Source: Okapia johnstoni
Lineage: Eukaryota; Chordata; Mammalia; Artiodactyla; Giraffidae
DNA length: 64,000 nucleotides
Assembly (NCBI GenBank): GCA_024291935.2
Contig: CM044315.1
Coordinates: forward strand, 74,382,385 to 74,446,384
Reading direction: 5' to 3'
Shown here: positions 45,881 through 57,460 of the stretch, piece by piece
Layout: each line of letters starts with the position of its first letter
Numbering within the stretch: the first letter of the stretch is position 1
Notes under the pieces: model-generated
What the model saw: the letters and a program-made list of their open reading frames with translations, nothing else
What the model was told of the DNA's origin: nothing
The model's database searches: none
Made by a program: the position numbers and the translations under genes

Positions 45881-46596
45881 CTTAAATATAAAAACTTTTA
45901 AAACTTAAAATTCAACATTCAAAAAACTAAGATCATGGCATACAGTTCCATCACTTTATGGCAAATAGAAGGGGAAAAAGTGGAAGCAGTGACAGATTTT
46001 GTTTTCTTTGGCTCCAAAATCACTGTGGGACGGTGACTGCAGCCATGAAATTAAAAGACACTTGCTCCTTGGAAGGAAAGCTATGACAAATCCAGACAGT
46101 GTATTAAAAAACAGAGACATCCATCGCTTTGCTGACAAAGATTTATACAGTCAAAGCTATGGTTTTTCCAGTAGTCATATATGGGTGTGAGAGTTGGACC
46201 ATAAAGAAGGCTGAGCACCAAAGAATTGATGCTTTCTAATTGTGGTGCTAGAGAAGACTCTTGAGAGTCCCTTGGACTGCAAGAAGATCTAACCAGTCAA
46301 TCCTAAAGGGTATCGACCTGAATATTCATTGGAAGGACTGATACTGAAGCTCCAATACTTTGGCCACCTGATGTGAAGAGCTAACTCATTGGAAAAGACC
46401 ATAATACTGAGAAAGATTGAAGGCAAAAGGAGCAGGGGATGGCAGAGGATAAGATGGTTAGGTAGCATCACTGACTCAATGGACATGAATTTGAGCAAAT
46501 TCTGGGAGACAGTGAAGGACAGGGAAGCCTGGTGTGCTGCAGTCCATGGGGTCACAAAGAGTTGTATACAACTTAGCGACTGAACAAGACTGAGCA
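45881..46596 (+). mobile_element. BovB (RTE) LINE 3' fragment, flanked by a 16-bp duplication
   Basis: The sequence from about 45905 matches the BovB ORF C-terminal end and 3' tail ('gagagttggaccataaagaa', 'ctccaatactttggccacct', 'gtgctgcagtccatggggtc'). A 16-bp repeat, tttgtttttatatgtt, flanks it at 45865-45880 and 46597-46612. About 20 bp of filler separates the left repeat from the recognisable BovB start. 5' truncated and full of stops. Confidence 0.9.
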
Positions 46597-46612
46597 TTTG
46601 TTTTTATATGTT

Positions 46613-47760
46613 TTGGATACAAGTCCTTTGTTGGATATGTAATTTGCAAGTATTTTCTTTCAGCCTGTAGCTTATCTTTTCATTCTCTTAACTGTACCTT
46701 CCACAGAGAAAAGTTTTAAATTTTCATTAAGTTCAATTTATCAATTTTTAAAGAATTATTTTTTGGGTATCATATCTACAAACTGTTTGCTTAAGTCATA
46801 AAGATTTTCTATATTTTCTTCTAAAATTTTAATAACTTTATATTTTAACTTTTGGCCCATGACTCATTTTAAGTTAATTTTTGTAAAAGGCATGAAGTTC
46901 AGATTGAAATTTATGCTTCTACATACAGGTGAACATATGTTCTAACACTGTTTGTTGAAAAGACTATCGTTTCACTATTGAACTGCCTCTGCACCTTTGT
47001 TGAAGGAGCGATTGGCCCTGTCTATGTGCATTTATTTATGGATTCTATTTTGTTCCTTTGGTTTATGTATCTATCCTTTTGTTAATCATTATCTTCCTCA
47101 ATGTAGCTTTAAAACTGAGTGCCACGAATCCTTCAACTTTTTTCATTTTTTAAAAGATTGCTTCGATTATTTTAGTTCCTTTTAGCTCTCCTTATAAGTT
47201 TTAGAATATGTTTGTCTATATCTGCAAAATTCCTCCTGGAATTTTGGTTAGAGTTGTGTTGAATTGATAGTTTAATTTTAGTTTCAAGGAAGAATTGAAT
47301 TTTAACTATATTGAATATTTGAACCCATGATCATGATATAGCTCTCCTTCTATTTCTTCCATCAGCTTTTCATAGTTTTCAGCACGCGGATTTTGAATGT
47401 GTTGTGTTAGATTTATACCTCTTTCATTTGCGGGGAGTGGGGGGAACCATTGAAAGTGCTCTTTTAAACATTTTTGGTTTCCAATTGTTAATTACTATTA
47501 TATACGCATTTCATATTTATAAGCAGACATTATATCTTACAACTTTGCTAAATTCACTTATTAGGAGCTTTTTTGTATATTCCTTGGGATTTTCTGCATA
47601 AATCATCATCTCATCTTTTAAGTAGGGATAGTTTTACTTCCACTACAATGTTGAATGGGAGTTATGAGAGTAGAGATCCTTGCCATATCTTAATATTAGG
47701 AGGGAAAGATTTAATCTTTTACCATTAGTTCTGGATGTACTATTTTAGATTTCAGACTAA
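46613..47760 (-). repeat. Old L1 ORF2 fragment, antisense
   Basis: 'atacaagtcctttgttggat', 'gttaatttttgtaaaaggca', 'tctcatcttttaagtaggga' and 'gttgaatgggagttatgaga' follow antisense L1 ORF2 from the C-terminus toward the reverse-transcriptase region. Confidence 0.75.
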
Positions 47761-47778
47761 CTTTAAGTCCAGGCTGAG

Positions 47779-47819
47779 GCGGGGGAGGGGGTGGGTGAGG
47801 GGGTGGGGTGCTGGCGGGG
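47779..47819 (+). repeat. G-rich low-complexity tract (potential G-quadruplex)
   Basis: Five G runs of three or more, separated by one to three bases (47781-47785, 47787-47791, 47793-47795, 47799-47803, 47805-47808), then more G clusters to 47819. Confidence 0.8.
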
Positions 47820-47825
47820 TATTAG

Positions 47826-48760
47826 AGAAGTAAAAGAAGAAAACTCACCACTGGGTTAGTGGTTCTTCACGTTCTGGTTTCCTTCCTCAACACTCCTGTT
47901 ATTATTTACTTTTCAGAGTCCTCAGATAACAGGTCCAAGTGTCCTTTCCGGGAAGTTTTGGTTGCATACAATGGGAGAGAGAGGGTGAAATGTGCTTACT
48001 CCAACTCAACTGGAACCAGAGCCAAACTGTTTCTTTTTAATTACTTACATTTTAACAAGCCTTGTATTCTACTTGTAAGTTAATTCAGAGAAATTAAAGG
48101 TATACAGTTAGTCCCCAACATATGAAAACTCAAAGCTACTCGCATTTGTTTCAAAACTCAGCTAGTAAAGGTTTGGAATCATCGGAGCTTACTTAGGATG
48201 TAGTTCAAACAGCAGATTTGAAATAAATGATGATAAAATAAAATAATCAGAACTTGAGTTAATTTTGTCACTTCATGTGACCTCTTGGAGATTTTTGTTT
48301 GTGTTTGAAATTTAAAACAGTAAAACAAAAGTGTTAAATTTGAGTGCGGTATTGTTTTTTTGGTGAGCATAGTGTAGTTCAGGTAAAAATCAAAGATATT
48401 AATTCCAAATCCTTATTTACGCCTTTTACAATATTCTCTGAACTTTTATGAAGTTCACACTTTTGGAAGTCCTTTTTAATGTGTGACTTTTTTTTTATTA
48501 AACTTTGGGGGAAAATTATTCTTTCTTTTCAATATCACCTAGTCTACTAAAAATGCTGCTAAATGTGAGTATATCAGTGAAACAGACTATTCTAGGCAAA
48601 TGAAGCTGTATCCACAATAAGGACAAAGTTTGAAAGTTAATGTTAACTTTTGAGATATTGTGCAATCTAAAAGAAAGCATGCACATAAGAGGGTCAACTC
48701 ATAATTTGTTCTTTGTCCTACATGATTTGTTTTCTGAATTATATTTTATTATTTGGTTTG
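47826..48760. other. AT-rich intergenic sequence, unassigned
   Basis: Low GC with no clear repeat family. Because a hAT transposase relic follows at 49.3 kb, part of this stretch may be the 5' portion of the same old DNA transposon, but I cannot show it. Confidence 0.35.
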
Positions 48761-49440
48761 AAATTTTAAATGAGGTTAATAAGAAACTAATGTTTGCAAA
48801 GGTCCAGAATCAACCTTGAACAATGTATGGTAAAAGTCATGATTAAAGATTGACACATAAAACTAATGGAGAAGGCCATTGACTATACAGCACAAAATGC
48901 AAGGAATGAACGTTTACATGGAAGAAAGAACCAAATTTTGAAGAATTCCAGGAGAAACAACAAGAGATTCCAGAAGAAACAAAAAGTCAATGTTTGCGTA
49001 TTTTGGTCATTTCGACCAAGAACTGGACACTCATTCTAACAATGACTCAAATAATATCAATATTTTCTGTCATTCAGCCACTTCATCTTATTTTGCAGAA
49101 TAAAAATGGAGATTACCAAGCATAGTAGAATAGTGAAGATACTCTAGTGGAAAACTTTGACTCTGGAGACACATTAGAACCCACTAGCATCATTCTCCAA
49201 AAACAAAGTAGTATGTGATGTTACAGTTTCCAGAATTTGCTGTGAAATAAATTTTTAAGAATCTCCATCAAACTATTTATGGGTTACTTCATGTAAAAGA
49301 GATTTTTCAAAATTAAAACTGATATAAAGGAGTAAAGACAGATTGACAGATTATACTGTCTATTTGACATGTATATATGAAGAAGATAATTTTGATGAAG
49401 TCACTGGCAAATTTGAAAAAGTTAAGGCTTAAAAATAAAT
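48761..49440 (+). pseudogene. Degraded hAT-family transposase (C-terminal dimerisation region)
   Basis: Reading 49283 onward in one frame gives VTSCKRDFSKLKLI, then an in-frame TAA, then RSKDRLTDYTVYLTC and a final stop at about 49429-49431. This matches the hATC dimerisation block of Tip100/ZMYM-like hAT transposases (consensus style: S-E-R-S-F-S-K-L-K-L-I-K then R-L). Upstream sequence to about 48761 is AT-rich with short frames and may be its remainder. It is a dead relic, not a gene. The left boundary is a guess. Confidence 0.6.
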
Positions 49441-50510
49441 TTTATTGTTATTGTTATTTATCTCATTATTGCAATTGATCAATAAGGGGTATGTTTTCCC
49501 CCCTTTTCAAAAAAATATGTTGATATATTTAGAAATCCTTTATCTTTCTTTTTCCTTTTTGGTACTGTATTATTTATTTTATTTTTTTATGATTTTACAT
49601 TTTAATGACATGGTTGTACAAAGTTCAACAAAAGAAAATTTTCACTGTATTTCCCATCTGATTATTTTTCATCTTATTTCATACTAATTATTGAAAACAG
49701 TTTCTTCATATTGTGGAAGAGGTTAAATGTGATCCGTTGCATGTATTAAGCATATTAGGTATACCACTGTACAAGATTGCTTTACTTGCTTGCTGCATGC
49801 CAAGGAATTAACACTCCCACGGGCCAGTTCTCTACAAGTGACTTTTGCCAGTTGCTATATAGCTATTCCAGCTCCCTTGCTCTTTGGGTGTGGTAATTCT
49901 TTTTTTTTTTTTAAGGGGGTGTAGTAATTCTGAATCTTGTGTTTTGTGTCATTTGCAAGAGTTTCCTCATGAGATTGAGACTCAGCTGCCCACTGTGGTA
50001 GCTGGCTTAATGGCAAACCCAGTATCAACACCTTTCCTTCCCTGTATCTCTTCCTTGCATCTCTACTGGTACTCTAGTACTTCCCCCATACACTCAAATC
50101 CATATATGGGGGTCTGCTTCTGGGGCAATGATTATTATTTAATCCTAAACAGCCATTGGGTTTTTTTTTTTTTTTTTAGGTCAGTGATTTACTAAAGAAA
50201 TGGAGACAATTTTCCTGCTTTTTCGTGATGTCATTTAACTTTTTCCTCCATCCCCGGTATTTCTGATAAACTGGAAGTTAGTTACAAAAGGTTGTTTAAA
50301 GTCATGTAAAACATTCCTGTTAAGATTATTTCATAAGTGATGCTTTTTATTTCATGCTACATAACATCAGAATGCATATCTGTTAGTGATGTTAAAATTG
50401 ATCAGTGGGTTTAGTTGGAGACAATCTGACTCCTTCATTGATAAGGTGTGTTTTCCCCCTTTATGACCTCTAAGTAAGTTGATAATTTGATATATTGCAA
50501 GCATATAGTT
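49441..50510. other. AT-rich intergenic sequence with T runs
   Basis: T runs lie near 49900-49912 and 50159-50178. No gene or recognised repeat. Confidence 0.35.
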
Positions 50511-50514
50511 CCTT

Positions 50515-51200
50515 ATTGTGATAGGCAGAATTTGTGAATGTGTTATCTAGAAAGATGAAAGACTGTAGATGGAATTAAGGGTGACAATCAACTGAAATTA
50601 AGATAAAGAGATTATCTTGGATTATCTAGGTGAGTCCAGTGTAAGCACAAAGTCGAAAGTGTTAGTCATTCAGTCATGTACAACTCTTTGTCACCCCATG
50701 GACTATAGTCCGCTAAGCTCCTCTGTCCATGGAATTCTCCAGGCAAGAATACTGGAGTGGGTTACCATTCCCTTCTCCAGGGAATCTTTCCAACCCAGGG
50801 ATTGAACCCAGGTTTCCTGCATTGCAGGCAGATTCTTTACTGTCTGAGCCACCAGGGAAGCCCAGTGAAGCATAAGCGTCTTTTAAAGTGGAAGAGGGAG
50901 GTATGGGAGGGAGGGCTCAAAGTCTGAAAGAGCTCTGAAGATGCTACACTGATGGCTTTGAAGAAGGAGAAAGAGGCAGCTAGGTGAGGAATGCAGGTGG
51001 CTTCTAGAACCCAGCTATAGGCTAGGGATCAGATTCTTCCCTAGGGCCTCATAAGGAACACAGCCCTTGTGATATTCTGATTTTTAGCCTGTTGAGACTC
51101 ATTTCAAACTCCTGACCTCCAGAACTGTAAAATAACAAAATGTATATTGCTTTAAGCCACTAAATTTGTAATCACAGTAGCAATAGAAAATACATCTACA
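50515..51200 (+). repeat. MLT1-like (ERVL-MaLR) LTR split by a Bov-tA
   Basis: Begins 'tgataggcagaatttgtgaa' like an MLT1/MST LTR, with 'gattatcttggattatctag', and ends 'cctccagaactgtaaaataa', 'gctttaagccactaaatttg'. Interrupted at about 50651-50863. Confidence 0.75.
50651..50863 (-). repeat. Bov-tA SINE, antisense
   Basis: 'gttagtcattcagtcatgta' through 'ctgtctgagccaccagggaa' and 'gccc'. Full length, nested in the MLT1-like LTR. Confidence 0.95.
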
Positions 51201-51465
51201 AAATTTTGATCAAATGTGTTTTTTATCCATTGCTTATCATCATCTAGAATATTATCCCATGAGGACTTGCAGAAAAGTGTTTTTCTAATACCATCATTCC
51301 ATTAACATTTTCTAGCTGAAATTCTTTTATAAGGAAAGACCTTTCCTCATTGGCCAAGGGTATTTGGTTGCCTGCAATTTGACAGGCAGTTTGAGTAGAA
51401 CAAGCAGGCTAAAAGCTTTATATTTTCCTGTTAACTGACAATACTCAGACTTAGGAGTGGGTACA
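51201..51465. other. Intergenic sequence, nothing recognised
   Basis: AT-rich filler between the MLT1-like LTR and the BovB end. Confidence 0.3.
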
Positions 51466-51905
51466 ATTCAGTTCAGTTGCTAAGTCGTGTCCGACTCTTT
51501 GCAACCCCATGGACTGCAACACACCAGACTTCCCTGTCCATCACCAACTCCCGGAGCTTACTCAAACTCATGTCCGTCAAGTCGGTGATGCCATGCAACC
51601 ATCTCATCCTCTGTCATCCCCTTCTCCTCCTGCCATCAATCTTTCCCAGCATCAGGGTCTTTTCAAATGAGTCAGTTCTTCACATCAAGTGGCCAAAGTA
51701 TTGGAGCTTCAGCTTCAGCATCAGTCCTTCCAATGAATATTCAGCACCGATTTCCTTTAGGATTGACTGGTTGGATCTCCTTGCAGTCCAAGGGACTCTC
51801 AAGAGTCTTCTCCAACACCACAGTTCAAAAGCATCAATTCTTCAGCACTCAGCTTTCTTTATATTTCAACTATCACATTCATACATGACTACTGGAAAAA
51901 CCATA
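51466..51905 (-). mobile_element. BovB LINE 3' end, antisense
   Basis: The + strand shows the reverse complement of the BovB terminus: 'cagttcagttgctaagtcgt', 'ccagcatcagggtcttttca', 'ggactctcaagagtcttctc'. The open frame 51477-51992 is its antisense translation. Confidence 0.93.
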
Positions 51906-51912
51906 GCTTCAG

Positions 51913-52096
51913 TAGTTGAGGCACGTGGGCTCAGTAGTAATGACTCCCAGGCTGTAGAGCATAGGCTCAATAGTTATGGTGCACATGCTTAGTTGCTCCA
52001 CAGCATGAGGGATCTTTCTGGACCAAAGATCAAACCTATGTCTTCTGCATTGGCAGGCAGACATTTTTTTAACCACTGAGCCACCAGGGAAACCCC
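51913..52096 (-). repeat. tRNA-derived ruminant/cetartiodactyl SINE (CHR-type), antisense
   Basis: 'cttagttgctccacagcatg', 'tgcattggcaggcagaca' and 'ccactgagccaccagggaaa' follow the CHR-type SINE in antisense. Confidence 0.75.
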
Positions 52097-52104
52097 TACC
52101 TAAG

Positions 52105-52240
52105 TTTTTTTTTGGATTAATTATTTATTTTTTACTTCGGCCATGCCACTAGGTTTATGGGATCTTAGTTCCCTGACCAACTCGTGCCCTTGGCAATGAA
52201 AGTGAAGAGTCCTAATCACTGGACTGCCAGAGAATTCCCA
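52105..52240 (-). repeat. CHR-type SINE, antisense
   Basis: 'ttcggccatgccactaggtt', 'cagttccctgacc' like text and 'tcactggactgccagagaat'. This is a second tRNA-derived SINE next to the first. Confidence 0.7.
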
Positions 52241-53205
52241 ACACCCAGGTCTTGATAAGCATCTCTGGTTTTGTAGTCATCTTATATTCTAGGTCATATT
52301 CTTGGTTTATATCCTAAGGCCCAGTAATATGCCGGGAACTTATCTTTGAATAGTGAAGTCTTCTCTGCTGCAGAACTATGAACACCAGAAGCCTACACTG
52401 AAGCTCTATTTTGAGACTAGTTGGAGATTCCACATGGTCTTTTTGTCGACCGTGGACACCTCTATCACCACTGGGTCTACTGGTTCATATAGCTTATGGG
52501 TCAGGGCAGCTTTTACAGCAACCTGAACCAACTGTAGAGAATCCTTGAAGTAGGTAACCTTTTAAGTCACCCAGAAAACAGATTAGAGCCGTTTACCTAA
52601 GTGTAGGCTGACCTGCTAAGGGCTGTGACTCTTTCTTAGTTGTAGAAGGTAAAAGTACAATAACAGCCTTGACTCTGGGGTGGTGGGATGTCCTCCAATA
52701 CCCTTTGCCATTAGACGACTAAAGTGTTGTTGATGTGGCAGTCCCCTTAATCTTTGTAGGGTTAATCTACTTACTCTCTGGCACACAAGTATCTTTCCAA
52801 GAGTACCTCTGTAATGGGATTAACATGATGCCATCAGCAGGGTGGATTGGTATGATGATACTCTGTGGTGGTGTCAGAATGATCTATGTTCCCCCGACAT
52901 ATATTGAGATGGAAAGGAGGATTACCACTGCCCTCAGGCAAGAAGATCATTGTGTACTGCTGCTCATCCTAGGTGACTGTGAAACGAGAACTGTGAACTG
53001 CTGATCTTCCTTTTTGATGGGGACTGCAAAGAATACATGTGCAGAATCAGTAACTCCATAACCAAGTGCTGATTGTTTCTAGCAGAGGTAGCATATCTGG
53101 CACGATGGCTGTGATTGGTTACGTTTCCGATAGTCCACTACTTTTTACCATGATCTATTTTTTTGCAGGGGATACAATGGTAAATTAGAGAGAGAGATGG
53201 TAAAA

Positions 53206-53424
53206 ATGGGGCTTCCCAGGTGTCACAGTGGTAAAGAATCCATCTGCCAATGCAGGAGACAAAAGAGACACAGATTTGATCCCTGGGTTGGGAAGATCCC
53301 CTGGAATAGGAAATGGCAACCCACTCCAGTATTCTTGCTTGGAAATTTCCATGGACAGAGAAGCCTGGTGGGCTACAGTCCATGGAGTCGCAGAGCCAGA
53401 CACAACTGAGTGCACACACATGTA
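53206..53424 (+). repeat. Bov-tA SINE in the ERV-L remnant
   Basis: 'ggggcttcccaggtgtcaca' to 'cacaactgagtgcacacaca'; full-length layout. Confidence 0.93.
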
Positions 53425-54306
53425 GTAAAAGCCACCACCCTGGCAGCCTTTAAATCACTGAGGGTGGAACTAATTCCTGCCATCCTACCCATGATGTAGC
53501 ACTGCTTCTGATTCCTTCTCTTGGCCAGGGCAGGGGGCAGTTTCAGGGGATCTCACTTGACCTTTTCTCATAGGATGGATTTTACTATACGATGGACTTG
53601 GGCCAGGACTCCCTGTGTCATCCGGCCTTAAAACAATCCCAGTCCAACAAGGGAGCCATTATGGCATATTGGGTTCCCTGGTAAGAGTGCCTGTTCAGGC
53701 ACTTTATTCAATAGCTCTTAAGGGACTTGGGTGTTCCCTTTCTTCAATATGCAATTAGTCTTGTAACTGGTTATAGGGCTTTTGGGGAAAAGGAAGTAAT
53801 ATGTACTGTATATATTTGCTATGACACATCAGCTCCTTCCTCAAAGGGGTCTGGCCTCTCCTTAAATTAATGGACTCTGGATCTGAAAACCTGGTCAAGT
53901 CTAGAAACCAGACAAGGGACCATCAGTTTTCACCGTGACAATGGATTATCAGTCTCCATCTTCCATGCTCTTGTATTTTTTGATTTATAAGTCTATACTC
54001 TAGATAGCTGCCCATCTATCTCATCTCTGGGAATACTGTGGTCTGTTAGCCATCACCACATATCCCTCTGTGGATCAGAGTCTCTGGTTACCATTCTACT
54101 TTTGTGGCCCATCAACCTTGCCTCTGATGCTTAAATGCTACCACTTGGCCTTTGAGAGTTCAGATTTCTATATTCCTACCACCACTAGGCAGACCAGTTC
54201 CATAGCTGCATCCTTACTATCAACTTGGCTTACAGAGGAAAGCCACCACTGAGTTTCTTCCAGTACATCTCTTATTATTCTACAATGCACATTCACTCAG
54301 TAAGTA

Positions 54307-54501
54307 TGAAAGTGAAAGTTGCTCAGTCATTTCCAACTCTTTGTGACCTCATGGACTATATGGTCCATGGAATTCTCCAGGCCAGAATACTGGAGTGGGT
54401 AGCCTTTCCCTTCTCCAGGGGATCTTCCCAACCCAGGGATTGAACCCAGGTCTCCTGCATTGCAGGTGGATTCTTTACCAACTGAGCTATCAAGGAAGCC
54501 C
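54307..54501 (-). repeat. Bov-tA SINE in the ERV-L remnant, antisense
   Basis: 'gaaagttgctcagtcatttc' to 'gagctatcaaggaagcccc', slightly shortened in the BovA portion. Confidence 0.93.
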
Positions 54502-54929
54502 CTCCACCTAGTAAACTGAGTGTCTTTTAGCCCTACTACAGGACTTAGTCCATTGGTGGCTATCTGGCCTTACATCATAAATCCATTCTAGAATACCCAC
54601 TACTCTGAGCCTCTGACCTCTTCCACAACACTCTGCCAAGGAGCTATGATATTTCCACCTAATTTACTGGAGGCCATTGTCATCTCTAGCAACATATTAA
54701 GGTTCACTTTGAACTTCCTTGTCAGGCTATGAAGTCTTGAGTGATAGGAGCACCCACTTCAACAACTATCTCCTGTCCAGCCTTATAGTTTTCTTCCACC
54801 CATGGTCCAACACCCTCATCTTCTAGTTGCTTCTGAAACTATTTATTAGTCAGTTCCTGTTGCTTTGATGGTGAATAATCTGTTATCTTCAATATAAGGG
54901 CCAGTACTACTCCGTCTTTGCCAACAAAG

Positions 54930-55380
54930 GTCCGTATAGTCAAAGCTACGATTTTTTTCAGTAGTCATGTATGGATGTGAGAGTTGGACCATAAAGAAAG
55001 CTGACACCAAAGAATAGATGCTTTTGGACTGTGGTGCTGGAGAAGACTCTTGAGAGTCCCTTGGACTGCAAGGAGATCCAGCGAGTCCATCCTAAAGGAA
55101 ATCAGTCCTGAATATTCATTGGAAGGACTGATGCTGAAGTGAAGCTCCAATACTTTGGCCATCTGATGCGAAGAACTGACGCATTGGAAAAGACCCTGAT
55201 GCTGGGAAAGATTGAAGGCAGGAGGAGAAGGGGACGACAGAAGATGAGATGGTTGGATGGCATCAACAACTCAATGGACGTGAGTTTGAGCAACCTCTGG
55301 GAGTTGGTGATGGATGGGGAAGCTTGGTGGGTGGCAGTCCATGGGGTCACAAAGAATCAGACATGACTGAGTGACTGAAC
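54930..55380 (+). mobile_element. BovB LINE 3' end in the ERV-L remnant
   Basis: Starts 'ggtccgtatagtcaaagcta', continues 'gagagttggaccataaagaa' and ends 'gacatgactgagtgactgaa'. 5' truncated, about 450 bp. Confidence 0.93.
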
Positions 55381-56560
55381 TACTCCATCTAGTCATTATG
55401 AGATCATTCTGTAGTTTTTGGACTGGATGTCATGGGCAGTGGGGTGGGGTGGCGTGGTGGGAAGCAGGAGGAGGACCATTATCTTGGAGAGCATTTGTTT
55501 TGGGTGAGGACTTGGCATGATATCCTGGCAATGGGAAGCTTCTCATGTCTATGAGGGGAAGGGAGGTATTTGTGACACCATTACAGGGTCCAGGAGAATG
55601 TGGCAGTCTGAGGTTCTTAAATCTGAATCCCAAGTCTCAGGGTCTCTTCTGCCCTTTGGACCCTAACTTTAGCCCATGACTTACTGGGCCTGTGGATTCA
55701 GCCTCTTTTGTAACCCGGCCTTGCTTACAATCAAATTTTGGGCTGATTTTTGGCACAGTCTGTCTTGCAGTTGTAAGAGATAAATGTTTCTTTGCGCTAT
55801 GGAGCCCTTCTAGTTTTCATAATATGCTCTGAGTTGCTAGTGGACTTTATTAAGCCTGTCAGATTCTCTTTCTTTGAGGCTTCTTGCAGCAGATAACAAA
55901 AGTCAACCAACTCCATGATCCTTATAGTTACGTTGCCTCCATATCTTTCAATCGCTGGAGCTATTACATAGCTTGGATTCCCTTCCCACTTATTTATCTG
56001 CCCAGCCCACCCATCACAGGTAAGAGTCATGAATTGTGATGCTGCTAAAGCCTCCCACTTTCCACCAGAAACGGGAGTTTTTTTGCCATCTGGCTGGCTA
56101 GCCATTTAATTCTGGAATTTCCTGCTGACATTTGCTTTCTCGGGGGGGGGTCAGTTACCAACTACTCAGTTTGGATTTCCCTGAAAGTATATCCTGAGAC
56201 AAGAATTGGGGTGTGAGTCATTTATTTGGAAGATGATTCTAGGAGACACAATGAGGAATACAGAAATGAGTCAGGAAATGGAGAAAAGCTAATAAAAGTT
56301 AAGCTAATAACTGGGTTGCCTCTGGCATCACCTGGAGCTCAGAACAAGTGAAGACCCCCTGAGATCCAGGAGGCGGGAGGACTTACCACCAACTCCCAAC
56401 TCTTCTTGGGTTAGATTGTTTCTAGGGTGTTAACTCTTCAGCATTTCTGGCCTGCCCTGCCCGTATCCGAGAAGACTGCAGTGCTAGAGAGAGTTCTCAG
56501 GCAGACACGTAAGAGGCTGTTGGCACTGTGTAGGTAGGGTAGGGCTCCAGGCAGCTGACA

Positions 56561-57039
56561 TCTCCCTTATGATCCCAGCAACCTCCTTGCTGGTGTCTCC
56601 CAGGGCTCCTAGCTGACCTCACCATTGTGCTGTTTCAAGTCCTACAATGACTTCTCATGTTCTCAGGATGAAGTAGCTGCAGTTCCCTGAGAGCCAGTGA
56701 AACGCCAGCTGTTGTATAAAGGTCTGTTCTTGCATTAGTACGTCTTAGCTTTACAAGAGCCTCATCATGTTCATTCCATTGAGGAGAAAACAGTCCCAAA
56801 GAGGTTTGAATGCCTCTGTCTAGCACAGAGAAACTTGTCCATAATCTTGCCCCTGGCTCCTCCTCCCTCTGAGCCCTCTCCTTGTCTCAGCCATACCAAG
56901 CCACTTACAGTTCCCTAAACAGAACCGTCTTCATATCTTTCTATGATTCTCTGTGCAGTTTCTTTGTCTAGAATGCTTTTTCCTTTTAACATTTTGCAAA
57001 TATCTTTCTATCTTTAAGACTCAGCTGAGGAGACACCTC
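56561..57039. other. Intergenic sequence, nothing recognised
   Basis: No gene or clear repeat is seen. Confidence 0.3.
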
Positions 57040-57460
57040 CTCTAGGGAGTCCTCCTGCCCTGCCAGGCTGAGTTAGCCCTCCTTGGTGCTGCCACAGTCT
57101 CTCTGCTCCTATCAGACCACTGCCCTCTTGGTGTTCTGTTGGCCTGTTTGTGTGTTTGTGTGCCTGTCAGGATATTGCTCAGTGGGTTTTTGCCAGGTGA
57201 ATGAAGGATCAGCTCATTCATCTTAGTTCTCACTCTTTGCTAGTTTGTGCTGTTTCCCCACTTTTTCACATTCCTAAGTTTTTTTCCATGGCCAAGTAGT
57301 AGGCTTCTAGGGAGGCAGCCATCTCTGATCTCTTCCCTGGATTGGAAGCTCCTGGAGGGCAGGAAACAGTGGCGCTCTCATCACTGTCTCCCACCACCTA
57401 AGCCAGGCCTGGAGAGGAGACGGCAGAGGTCGACACACACAGCTGACTAGATGCGTGCCT
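57040..57460 (-). repeat. L2 LINE fragment, antisense
   Basis: 'cctctagggagtcctcctgc' and 'ttggaagctcctggagggca' are L2 hallmarks in antisense. Confidence 0.6.

Larger units (their letters stand above)
52260..56560 (-). mobile_element. Antisense ERV-L-like endogenous retrovirus remnant with nested insertions
   Basis: Read on the minus strand, the right end resembles an ERV-L-type LTR (about 56190-56560). Next comes a gag-like frame of 102 codons (55797-56105), then, further left, reverse-transcriptase remnants: a VDYRK motif near 53125-53142 and ADGIMLI near 52816-52840, where the catalytic pair should be two aspartates. The order gag then pol fits a provirus in minus orientation. Frames are broken by many stops and the left LTR is not seen. 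It is interrupted by Bov-tA at 53206 and 54307 and BovB at 54930. It is old and inactive. Confidence 0.75.

Noticed and set aside
51477..51992. 171-codon + strand open frame
   Set aside because: Antisense of a BovB 3' end plus part of a SINE.
52735..53004. 89-codon + strand open frame with hydrophobic start
   Set aside because: It is the reverse strand of an ERV-L reverse-transcriptase remnant.
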